DNA of 64,000 nt, from positions 1-64,000 of the forward strand of contig LODT01000016.1 of the NCBI GenBank assembly GCA_001606155.1. The letters are read 5' to 3'. This document shows, piece after piece, positions 55,338 to 64,000 of this stretch. The notes beneath the pieces were generated by a model that was not told the DNA's origin, did no database searches, and worked only from the letters and a program-made list of their open reading frames with translations. This DNA comes from Tieghemostelium lacteum. Lineage: Eukaryota; Evosea; Eumycetozoa; Dictyosteliales; Raperosteliaceae. A program made the translations under genes and the position numbers. The number at the start of each line of letters is the position of its first letter. Position 1 is the first letter of the stretch.

Positions 55338-58300
55338 ATAATAATAATAACAACAATAATAATAATAATAATAATAATAGTAGTAGTAACAATGACAAAA
55401 GTAAAAGATTATCATTTGATAGTATTCAAAAAATGCTACCAAAAACCGCAGAACATAATGCCTATACATTTCAGGCATTTGATAAAAAGGATGTACAAAA
55501 AGGAGTATATCCAAAGCTATCTATAGAATTGTTTGGAACATCTAAAGAGATTCCACAGTTTTATCATGAAATTAAACATCAGATTGGTGAGAGACGTTCC
55601 ACTAGAGCTGCTTCACCAACACATTTTCTATCGACACTTCAGTCCTCCACAACTACCATTCAAAGAGGCCAATTCAAGCCCTATGGAGCTGACAATAGTG
55701 CTCTTAATCTAGGTATTCCATTCAGCTCTACTACTACTGTTCCAGCTGGATTTAAACCACCTACTTTTATAAAGAAGCTTGCTGAACAACAAGCTACTGC
55801 TAGTACTACAACTACCAGTGATAGTGCAAGCAGTTCTTCTGGTACAAAAGGAACTGAGACTGATATTGAACTGAAACCACTTGCTCAGTCTGGAAGTACA
55901 CCAACAGAAAAGAAATTGTCGTCAAAGGACAAGAGTAAAGTTAGACAAAAGGCTGCAGAGTATGATGTAGACGAACATGAGATGACACTCATGGAGATTG
56001 CTACAAAGTATACAACTGATATTAACGAGAAGGATCCATCTCAATCTGCTGGTCTCACTCAAAGCCTTGCTGCTGAGTTACTCAGTCGTTATGGTAAGAA
56101 TGTTTTGAAACCTCCTAAAGAGACACCATGGTATGTCCAATTGGGAAGATGTTTTATAAACTTCTTTATGATTCTTCTCGAGATTGCTGGAGCTCTTTGT
56201 TTCCTTGCATACGGTTTAGATACATCTCAGAGAGTGAATCTCTATTTGGGTTGTGTTCTCTTTGCTATCGTTATATTCACATGTCTTTTGACATTTTTCC
56301 AAGAACGTCAATCATCGAATATTATGAACTCTTTTAAAAACCTTCTTCCACAGTTTTGTAGAGTCATCAGAGATGGTGGTGAAACAAAGATTAAAGTGGA
56401 GGATGTTGTAGTTGGTGACATTGTTGTCGTTGCTGCTGGTGATAAGATTCCAGGTGACATTCGTGTCATTACCTGTAATGGTATGAAAGTCGATAACAGT
56501 TCGCTTACGGGTGAATCCGAACCACAGTCATGTACTGTAACATGCACTGATGACAATCCATTGGAGACTCATAATCTTGCTTTCTACGGTACCCTAGTCA
56601 TGGATGGTTCAGCTAGAGGTGTTGTCATTAGAACTGGTGGAAACACCCTTATTGGTAAGATTGCTGATATGGCTTCTACAACTGCCAACGTTGAAACTAC
56701 TCTACAAATTGAAACCAAGAGATTTGTAAAGATTATCTCAGCTCTGGGTATTTCAATGGGTCTTTTATTCTTCATTATTGGTTTTGCTATTGGCTTCAAA
56801 CCAATTCCAAATCTTATTAATGTCCTAGGTCTTATTGTAGCTAATGTTCCAGAAGGTCTTCCATCAACCATCACTGCATGTCTGACTGTTACAGCCCGTC
56901 GTCTTTCCAAGAGAAATGTCTACAGTAAGAAACTAGAGTCTATTGAAACCCTAGGTTCAATCACCTTAATTGCATCAGATAAGACAGGTACTCTCACCCA
57001 AAATCGTATGACTGTAAGTCACATGTGGTATGATAACCATATCGTTCGTGCCATTCCATCCTCTAATACCATCGGAAGAGAACTCTTTGACCAAAACTCA
57101 CCAACATGTTCCCAGTTAATTAAAATTGGTGCTTGTTGTAACAGATCAGATTTTGATAAACTTCTCGAAGGAAACATGGAAAAACCAGTCGAACAACGTT
57201 TGATTCTTGGTGATGCTTCTGAATCTGCTCTTGTACGTCTATGTCACAAGATTGAGGATATCGATATCACCAGATCCAATAACCCCAAAGTCTTTGAGAT
57301 TCCATTCAACTCAACTAACAAATGGCAACTCTCCATTCATAAACAACTTCTAGTCACCGAAGGTCAAGATCCAAACGACCGTATTTTATTAATGAAAGGT
57401 GCTCCTGAAATTATATTTGAAAAGTGTTCCAAGATTATGATTCAAGGTAAAGAAGTTGAACTTGATGATACAATTCGTGCTGATTTTGTTCGTGCTTATG
57501 AAGACCTCGGTTCCATGGGTGAAAGATGTCTTGGATTTGCTCAAATCCCACTTTCTAAAGAAAATACAGTACCTAATGATCTCTATGATGCACAGACACT
57601 TAATTTCCCAATGACAGGTCTGACTTTTGTAGGTTTATGTTCACTTCTCGATCCTCCAAGAGAAAACGTTCCAGCAGCTGTACAACAATGTAAGACTGCA
57701 GGTATCAAGGTTATCATGGTAACTGGTGACCATCCAATTACTGCCAAGGCCATTGCAAAGAAAGTAGGTATCATTACCTCTCCAACAGCTGAGGATATTG
57801 CTCAACAAAAAGGTATCCCAATTGACAAAGTAGATCAAAGTGAAGTCAAATCCGTTGTTGTTCATGGTGCTCAAATTCGTGAGTTTACCAAAGAGGACTG
57901 GGACCATATTTTATCCAAATCTGAAATTGTATTTGCCAGAACATCACCCCAACAAAAATCACAAATTGTTGAAAATGCTCAAAATCGTGGTGAGGTTGTT
58001 GCTGTAACTGGTGATGGTGTAAATGATTCACCAGCTCTAAAGAAAGCTGATATTGGTGTGGCAATGGGTATCGTAGGTTCTGATGTCGCCAAAGAAACTG
58101 CAGATATCATTCTTCTCGATGATAACTTTGCATCCATTGTAGCAGGTGTTGAAGAAGGTCGTATCATTTTTGATAATCTAAAGAAATCTATTGCCTATAC
58201 TCTCTCTCATGCTGTACCTGAAATTTTCCCATTCCTTCTCAACATTATTGCAGGTTTACCATTAGCTCTTACAAGTTTCTTGATTCTCTGTATTGATTTG

Positions 58301-58930
58301 GGTACTGAATTGGCACCAGCCATTTCATTAGCTTACGAAGTTGGTGAAAATGATATTATGACTAGAAAACCACGTAAACTGGGTACTGATCATTTGGTAA
58401 CTGGTAATCTGTTGACTTATAGTTATTTCCAGATTGGACCTATGACCACTATTATTTGTTTCTTGAATTTCTTCTTGGTAATGTTAAGTTGGGGATTCCC
58501 ACCATCATCTCTACCTGGAACTGCATCTACCTACTTCCAACCAGATTGTCCAGACTTGATTGTTGATGGAAAGGCTTATGATTCTGATTACCAAATGAAT
58601 GCAATATCTGAGGCTCAAACAGCCTATTTCATGACACTGGTAATGTGTCAAGTATTCAATTTGCTCACTAACAAGACTCGTGTTATCCCACTCTGGAAAC
58701 ATGGTATGAAGAACATGGCTGTCAATATAGGTATTGTAATTGAAGCTGGTATCCTATGTTTTGTAATCTATACTCCATTTGTTCACACTATTATCGGAAA
58801 CAACTCTGTCACTGGTATCTTCTGGGCATTCCCTCTACCAATGATTGCATGTATCTTCGTCTGGAATGAATTACGTAAACGTCTGGCATTTGACTATGAC
58901 ACTGAAATTTCTAAATTACTTCAATATTAA
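55334..58930 (+). CDS. Na+/K+-type (P2C-like) cation-transporting P-type ATPase
   Basis: A cation pump of the Na+/K+ and H+/K+ group. One exon, 1198 residues, about 180 longer than animal alpha subunits because of an N-terminal extension (Asn run, then Ser/Thr-rich). Catalytic motifs: DNSSLTGESEP, the phosphorylated Asp in DKTGTLTQNRM at about 549, KGAPE, VTGDHPITAKAIAKKVGI, and TGDGVNDSPALKKADIG. Membrane motifs of the group: NVPEGLPSTITACLT, SHAVPEIFPFLL, and LCIDLGTELAPAISLAYE. Compared with the animal Na+/K+ pump as I remember it, the cation-site Glu in VPEGL and the first Asp in IDLGT are kept. The Asn of TM5 (TSNIPE) is Ala here, and the second TM6 Asp is Glu. Ion selectivity may therefore differ. 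Two overlapping uORFs precede the start. No beta subunit gene is nearby. Confidence 0.93.
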   Translation: MNNNNNNNNNNNNNNSSSNNDKSKRLSFDSIQKMLPKTAEHNAYTFQAFDKKDVQKGVYPKLSIELFGTSKEIPQFYHEIKHQIGERRSTRAASPTHFLSTLQSSTTTIQRGQFKPYGADNSALNLGIPFSSTTTVPAGFKPPTFIKKLAEQQATASTTTTSDSASSSSGTKGTETDIELKPLAQSGSTPTEKKLSSKDKSKVRQKAAEYDVDEHEMTLMEIATKYTTDINEKDPSQSAGLTQSLAAELLSRYGKNVLKPPKETPWYVQLGRCFINFFMILLEIAGALCFLAYGLDTSQRVNLYLGCVLFAIVIFTCLLTFFQERQSSNIMNSFKNLLPQFCRVIRDGGETKIKVEDVVVGDIVVVAAGDKIPGDIRVITCNGMKVDNSSLTGESEPQSCTVTCTDDNPLETHNLAFYGTLVMDGSARGVVIRTGGNTLIGKIADMASTTANVETTLQIETKRFVKIISALGISMGLLFFIIGFAIGFKPIPNLINVLGLIVANVPEGLPSTITACLTVTARRLSKRNVYSKKLESIETLGSITLIASDKTGTLTQNRMTVSHMWYDNHIVRAIPSSNTIGRELFDQNSPTCSQLIKIGACCNRSDFDKLLEGNMEKPVEQRLILGDASESALVRLCHKIEDIDITRSNNPKVFEIPFNSTNKWQLSIHKQLLVTEGQDPNDRILLMKGAPEIIFEKCSKIMIQGKEVELDDTIRADFVRAYEDLGSMGERCLGFAQIPLSKENTVPNDLYDAQTLNFPMTGLTFVGLCSLLDPPRENVPAAVQQCKTAGIKVIMVTGDHPITAKAIAKKVGIITSPTAEDIAQQKGIPIDKVDQSEVKSVVVHGAQIREFTKEDWDHILSKSEIVFARTSPQQKSQIVENAQNRGEVVAVTGDGVNDSPALKKADIGVAMGIVGSDVAKETADIILLDDNFASIVAGVEEGRIIFDNLKKSIAYTLSHAVPEIFPFLLNIIAGLPLALTSFLILCIDLGTELAPAISLAYEVGENDIMTRKPRKLGTDHLVTGNLLTYSYFQIGPMTTIICFLNFFLVMLSWGFPPSSLPGTASTYFQPDCPDLIVDGKAYDSDYQMNAISEAQTAYFMTLVMCQVFNLLTNKTRVIPLWKHGMKNMAVNIGIVIEAGILCFVIYTPFVHTIIGNNSVTGIFWAFPLPMIACIFVWNELRKRLAFDYDTEISKLLQY

Positions 58931-59138
58931 AACCCTCTTCAAGTACTTACCTTGGAATACATCAATAATGATGTAAGAGATTCTAAATAAAAACTATACA
59001 TCTTACCTCATTACCCAACTTATCATTACAATTTAAATTGAAATTTTTACAAAATCCTTAATTAATAAAGGAACAGAATGTGGCAATGGTGACATAAGAT
59101 TTACATGTAATTATTAAAATATTTTAAATGATTTTATT

Positions 59139-61409
59139 TTATTTGGAGGCTTTGTAGTATTTTAGCATTTGAACTAACATTACTAATGATGGTGGTATTT
59201 CACCTTCACAGATGTATTCACCACCTCCAGTTGCTGAACAAACTAGGAAATGACGTGACCAAGTCCATGAGTATTGTGAACGAATTGGATAACTATCCAG
59301 TATATATTGTTTTTGAATAGGTTGATAGAGGTATTTTAGGAATGGCTCTTTTGATTTCTCTTCAGAGTACCATGTCAGCCACACACCATTCCATCTTCCT
59401 CTTCCAAAGGAGACCTTGGAGTTAGATGTTGGACTTAGTGTACACCCATCCCACTGATACTCTAATCCTTGTTCCCATTGACTAGACTGTAAAGTCAATT
59501 TACCATCGTAGTAGTTCCATTCCTCATGCTCACCATACCTGAATGAACCACCTCTAAAATTACTCTTATACATACTGAGCATTTGTTCTTTTTGTGTGAG
59601 ATCCATGATTGATTTGAAATTTGAATTTAGAATACCGTCAAGAGACAATATCCACTGTTGATAGTCTTCATATTGGTCACTGTAGAACACCAATGGCTTC
59701 AATTGTACTTTTCCATTCTTTCCACTATTTCCAGAGCCATGTGAGGACCCAAATGATTTGGAACCACTAAAACCATTAAAACTACTACTTAAAGAACCAC
59801 TGGTATTCCAATCTTCATTACCTAACATTAGATTATTATCTGACATTTGTTGACTATTTGAACTAATATTGGCACCGTTATTACTACTACTACTATTGTT
59901 GTTATCTAGAAAATTCAAAGTAAAACAATTGGCGGTATTATACTCTTTCTGACTATTCAAAACTATAGATTGTAAATCCAAAAGAGATTTTCTGTACAAT
60001 ACAGATTCTTCCTTCTCCGATGAATAGATTAGAAATTCACTGTGAGTTAAAACCACCCATTTACTAGAGAATTTAGTGGATCCTATAGTTCTAGATTTCT
60101 TCTTGAAAAGGTTACCTTTTCTATAGACATTCTGTGACAAGTGCGGTATGATGCTTGATGTCATACCCATGGTAATTGTCATTTCAATAGGTATAGAGTT
60201 AACCTCCGTTGGAATGACACTACTTGACAGATATTGCAAAATACTATTTATAATACTCCCCAATATATAAACCCTCTTGCTTGAAGTGGCTTTTGAAATC
60301 TCCATTTTGAGATTCAGAATTTTCTTTGCCAATAAAAATGTTTTTCTTTCAGCATCATCACCACCAAATAAGTCTAAATTCATGTCCATGTCAACTTCAA
60401 CCATTTCAAAACCAAAATTGTACTGTTTCAGTATTTCCATTATAACTTGCACTTCGTGAGAGACTTTTAGTCTCTTTTCGTATCTTTCCATTTCCAAACG
60501 CTCCAATTCCTCAGCATTGCTATTGAGTGTCAATGCACTATGTTGTTGACTAACTGGTTTTTCAGTGAGTATCTTTTGTTTCTGACTGAGATTTCCAAGG
60601 ATATTTTCGACATTGAGTAGAATCTGATCCTTATTTTTTGAAATTTCAAAGTCATCAGAAATCTCCCAAGTCTTTTCAGTACTTGGTTTACTAGTAATAA
60701 CAACTGTACTATTCAAAGATGTAGCTCTAGATGAAGGTTCGGAATTTGATAAAAATGAACTACTTGACTTTTTAGTTTGCAATAATTGATGATTAATCAA
60801 TGGTGGTGGTTGTGATTTATGTTTATGTTTACCACTGGATCTATTTAATAATTCCTCTGATTCACTTAATGGTGATGATGATAATGGTGATTCTACTGAT
60901 ACTGATGTAGTAGTTGATGATGATGCTCCTGGTGAATTATTATTATTATTATTATCAGATGTTTGTGGTAGTTCTCCAGGGGTATTTACAGGTGATGGTG
61001 TTCTTTTACTAAATGATCCTGATTTACTAAGACCACTACTAGAAGTTGGAGAACTATTACTAGTTGATATAGTAATATTTGGAATATTTGATATTGGTGG
61101 TGTTGATGATAGGTTGGAACTCTGTTGTTGAGGTGATGGTGGTTGTGGAATTTTCTCTTTTGATGATTTTAGTACATTTAAATTACCATGTGACTGACTA
61201 AGTCCATTGGATTTTGATGGTAAAAGTGATGTCATATTGGTATAACTCGATGATTTGGATTTAAAAAATGATGCTACTAAATTCTTTTTTTTAGATTGTG
61301 ATTCTTTACTGGCAATATTACTAGTGCTATTATTAATACTACTTCCTGTTGCTGTATTTATCATATTATTTTCAATTTCTGATTCTAATATATCCATTAA
61401 GTTTTTCAT
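59139..61409 (-). CDS. PH-domain protein
   Basis: An intronless gene of 756 residues. The first 250 are Ser/Pro/Asn-rich and disordered. A charged coiled-coil-like segment (EELERLEMERYEKRLKV) and helical region lie at about 290-420. A pleckstrin-homology domain runs from about 428 to 595: VYRKGNLFKKKSR, SSKWVVLTHSEFLIYSSEKE, the terminal helix YQQWILSLDGIL, and a Ser/Asn-rich insertion between strands. The last 150 residues are rich in Trp, Tyr and Gly (FRGGSFRYGEHEEWNYYDG, GRGRWNGVWLTWYSEEK) and look like a beta-repeat domain that I cannot name. PH domains bind phosphoinositides or proteins, so a membrane signalling role is likely. Convergent with the ATPase gene, about 208 bases apart. Confidence 0.82.
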   Translation of the reverse strand: MKNLMDILESEIENNMINTATGSSINNSTSNIASKESQSKKKNLVASFFKSKSSSYTNMTSLLPSKSNGLSQSHGNLNVLKSSKEKIPQPPSPQQQSSNLSSTPPISNIPNITISTSNSSPTSSSGLSKSGSFSKRTPSPVNTPGELPQTSDNNNNNNSPGASSSTTTSVSVESPLSSSPLSESEELLNRSSGKHKHKSQPPPLINHQLLQTKKSSSSFLSNSEPSSRATSLNSTVVITSKPSTEKTWEISDDFEISKNKDQILLNVENILGNLSQKQKILTEKPVSQQHSALTLNSNAEELERLEMERYEKRLKVSHEVQVIMEILKQYNFGFEMVEVDMDMNLDLFGGDDAERKTFLLAKKILNLKMEISKATSSKRVYILGSIINSILQYLSSSVIPTEVNSIPIEMTITMGMTSSIIPHLSQNVYRKGNLFKKKSRTIGSTKFSSKWVVLTHSEFLIYSSEKEESVLYRKSLLDLQSIVLNSQKEYNTANCFTLNFLDNNNSSSSNNGANISSNSQQMSDNNLMLGNEDWNTSGSLSSSFNGFSGSKSFGSSHGSGNSGKNGKVQLKPLVFYSDQYEDYQQWILSLDGILNSNFKSIMDLTQKEQMLSMYKSNFRGGSFRYGEHEEWNYYDGKLTLQSSQWEQGLEYQWDGCTLSPTSNSKVSFGRGRWNGVWLTWYSEEKSKEPFLKYLYQPIQKQYILDSYPIRSQYSWTWSRHFLVCSATGGGEYICEGEIPPSLVMLVQMLKYYKASK

Positions 61410-63031
61410 TTTTTTTTTTATATATATTTATTATATTTTTACTGAATTTGGGAATTTTTATCCCAAATATTAATATCCTCTGATTTTGTCTGTTTGGTGA
61501 CTTTGTATTGGCTAAAGTTCAACTCTAATTTAAATTTTTTGAGAAATGTATTTAAACTGTTGTTGAGTGTACTGGAAAGAAGAGAGAATTGATAATATTG
61601 AAAATTTTAAATATATATTTTTAAAAATATAAAATTATAAAGTTTGTGGTTGGTTATTGTTGTTGTTATTGTTGTTGTTGTTGTTGGTATTACTATTAGA
61701 GTTACGTATTGAGTAAAATTATATTTTTTTTTTGTTTTTTATGTTATAAAGTGTGATTAATATGATTAACAGATAAATAAAATTTAAAAATATTTCTTGA
61801 TTGATTTTTTAAATCTTGAAAACAACAAACAAACAGAGAGGGGAAGAGAAATAAAAACAATAATAATAAAATTATTATTACTATTAATTGTCTTGTGATA
61901 TTGTACTATAGAGTGAGATTGAGAGGAGATGGTGTGTAATATTTGTAATTGTATTACTGTTTTTTGATTTTTTTTTTCTACTTTGTATATTATATCCCCT
62001 ACTTTAGTGTGATGTTAATGTATGTGTATTTAAAAGGTGAAAAAATTAATTATACAATTGTATTTATATAGTTAATTAAAAAAAAAAAAAAAAAAGTAAT
62101 GTGTTGTTGATATTCAGATGATTTGAATATATGTCTAGCTAAATAGAGTATTCTAGTGTTTTATATAATTGTATTTGGTGAGAAAAAGGTGGTGTGTGAG
62201 TGTCTATTTGATTTTTTTCTTTAATGTTTTTCAGAGGTAGTGGTAATTGGGTGTGATTGGGTATGGGGTGAGTGTAGAAAGTGTGTGTACTATGATGAAA
62301 TATATAATTGTAATAACAAATAATGGTAAACGAATCAGGTTCAAAAAATATAGAGTTTCTATTTAAAAAAAAAAATATCAATCACCTAATTTTTTTGCAT
62401 TCAGATCTTGATCGTCGTTTTTGAGATTTGCCCTACTATAGAGCTGCAGTTACAACAGAAAACCTATGAAAAGTAAAAAAATAGGTGACCCTTCGATACA
62501 GATTAATATCTCAAAATACTTCAACTTCCTCAAAATCCCTATTTCTTGTAATTTCATTGAAAATGTTCTTTCTTAATTACTAGGTTTAATTAATTCTTTG
62601 ATTGTGTGTTTTTTCAGTTTTTGGTTATTGTGTTTTTTAATGAATTTAAAAAGACAAGTCTCTGGGTTTGGTATTGGTTATCGTAGTAAAAGTTATATTA
62701 AATTTCTATAACTTCACAAGGTTTAATTGGATTTTCATTTAGTGTGTTATATTATTTAATATTTTTAAATAAATGATAGTTTTATATAGTGGTGATGATG
62801 GTTAAAAACATAAAATTTTAAAGTACAGAACATCTTTTCAAAGTTATCATGAGTAAAGTGATAAATTTATGATATTCTTTGTCTTCATATTTTTTTCTAC
62901 AAAATCGAATTTCTGGTAAAGAAAACAAAAAAATCCAGCAGTTAAAATTTAAAAATTTGAAATTTTTTTTTCATTTACCGTTTTTTCAAAAACAAAAATA
63001 TATTAATATCGTAAACAAAAGTGTTTAGTTG
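61410..63031. promoter_or_regulatory. Long divergent spacer between the PH-domain and ankyrin genes
   Basis: About 1.6 kb without a supported gene. GTT repeats lie at 61655-61690. G/T-rich DNA occurs at about 62185-62295 (GGTAATTGGGTGTGATTGGG). A patch of lower AT content sits at 62400-62500. It probably holds the promoters of two divergent genes; no RNA gene is recognised. Confidence 0.4.
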
Positions 63032-64000
63032 ATGTCTGATAGAAATTCAACGACTACTGATACCACCAGTGGTAATTGGGGTGGTGGAAGTAGTGATAAT
63101 ATAGATGATAATAATAACAATAATAATAATAATACAACTACAACAACAAGAAATAATAATAGTAAAAGTAATTCGAATACAAAAAAGGATATATCAGATT
63201 TTCAAATTATAGAGGATAGATATCTGACAAGTGAGCAAAAGAAAATACAGTTGGAGTTAGGACAAAAGTTGATAAGTTACTCAAGAGCAGGTCTGATACA
63301 GGGCGTAATGAAATCTATACAGGATGGAGCAAATCCAGATTATAAGTCATGTGGATATACGGCATTGGGTTATGCAGCTTTTAATCATCATAATGATATA
63401 ATACGTTGGCTTAAATTAGAAGCTAAATGTCAGATTGATCTTCCCATTTCACCTAGTGAAACCACACCTCTTGGAATAGCAATACAAAAGTGCTATCCAG
63501 ATACAGTAGCACTGCTGCTTGGGTTAGGTGCATCACCTCTATCCAAGGACAAGGACGGAAAAACACCTTTTTATCACGCAATCATATCGGGAAACTTACG
63601 AATTGTAAAGTTACTCTACTCTACAAAGCGGATTGATCTAGAGGAAAAAGATCAAGATGATAACACTGTCCTTCACAACAGTGCGGCTTCATCAATTGCT
63701 GTTGTAGAATATCTTGTCAATGAGTTAAAACTCTCACCTCTGACGAAAAACAAACAAGGTAAAACTATATTACACAAAGCTGTAATCTGTAAAAATAAAA
63801 CACTAGTCGAATACCTTGCAAAAACCTACCCTGAATTAATTAACATTCAAGACAATAGTACGTATATGCAATACCCCATATATCACTGATATACTAACTT
63901 AAACAATTCTTTAAAACAAGTTGGATACACACCCCTACATTATACAGTAGTTTATAATTTATTAGATCATTGTAAAATTTTAACAAAGTTTGGAGCAGAT
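63032..64000 (+). CDS. Ankyrin-repeat protein (3' end outside window)
   Basis: The model is join(63032..63857,63921..>64000), with a 63-base intron (GTACGT...ACAAG). The splice rebuilds IQDNIGYTPLHYTVVYNLL, the start of another repeat. The first 55 residues are Thr/Asn-rich. From about residue 90 on come ankyrin repeats: SCGYTALGYAAFNHHNDI, ETTPLGIAIQKCYP, DGKTPFYHAIISGNL, QDDNTVLHNSAASS and QGKTILHKAVICKN. It continues past the window edge, so further domains are unknown. The ATG at 63032 is the first in frame. It probably acts as a scaffold, since no catalytic motif is visible so far. Confidence 0.82.

Noticed and set aside
62139-62381. Minus-strand 80-codon ORF with Thr/His/Pro-rich middle
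   Set aside because: It arises from CA/CT-rich repeats in the spacer; composition follows the repeats, with no recognisable domain.

Overview
The window is nuclear DNA of a social amoeba (dictyostelid). Three things point there. A G-protein beta subunit of 347 codons matches what I recall of Dictyostelium gpbA almost residue for residue. Exons are dense and separated by very AT-rich spacers, with introns of 55-91 bases in most genes (262 in one), mostly opening GTATGT or GTAAGT. Many proteins carry runs of Asn, Gln or Thr. I cannot fix the species from sequence alone. I see no virus-like element, transposon, CRISPR array or tRNA.

Layout. 1-8.2 kb: a partial Sec1-family gene (SCFD2-like), ribosomal protein S3a, an ankyrin protein, endonuclease III and gpbA. 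8.5-14.2 kb: a B-box/Sel1-repeat protein and an oligopeptide transporter. 14.5-21.9 kb: three members of a dictyostelid F-box-like/leucine-rich-like family, two of which share a TTAA at their facing stop codons. 22.2-27.5 kb: a bacterial-type Mg2+ P-type ATPase and a WDR13-like protein. 27.6-34.8 kb: a 2368-residue Roco protein with a RhoGAP-like domain, LRRs, Roc-COR, a kinase-like domain and an RGS domain lying inside Kelch repeats. 35.3-38.6 kb: a Gln-rich GATA factor with a 1.7 kb upstream spacer. 40.3-45.5 kb: FAD synthase and a double-RUN/Rubicon-homology protein. 45.8-46.9 kb: UFM1, whose five small exons include a start codon split by an intron, and ribosomal protein S15a. 47.0-54.6 kb: a small orphan ORF, a secreted protein, PEP carboxylase, an orphan acidic-tailed protein, the splicing factor CWC15, a mitochondrial-looking small protein and a PEX22-like peroxisomal anchor. 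55.3-64 kb: a Na+/K+-type P-type ATPase with a long Asn-rich N-terminus, a PH-domain protein and a partial ankyrin protein.

Most genes are unrelated housekeeping or signalling genes that happen to be neighbours, and there is no operon-like logic. The points that most deserve a second look are the split ATG of UFM1, the Roco protein (three domains with altered key residues and an RGS-in-Kelch arrangement), the Mg2+ ATPase that looks bacterial in family, the F-box-like gene cluster, and a stop-start chain of upstream ORFs before the Na+/K+-type ATPase. Exon boundaries were set by hand from GT/AG sites, reading phase and family similarity, without transcript data.
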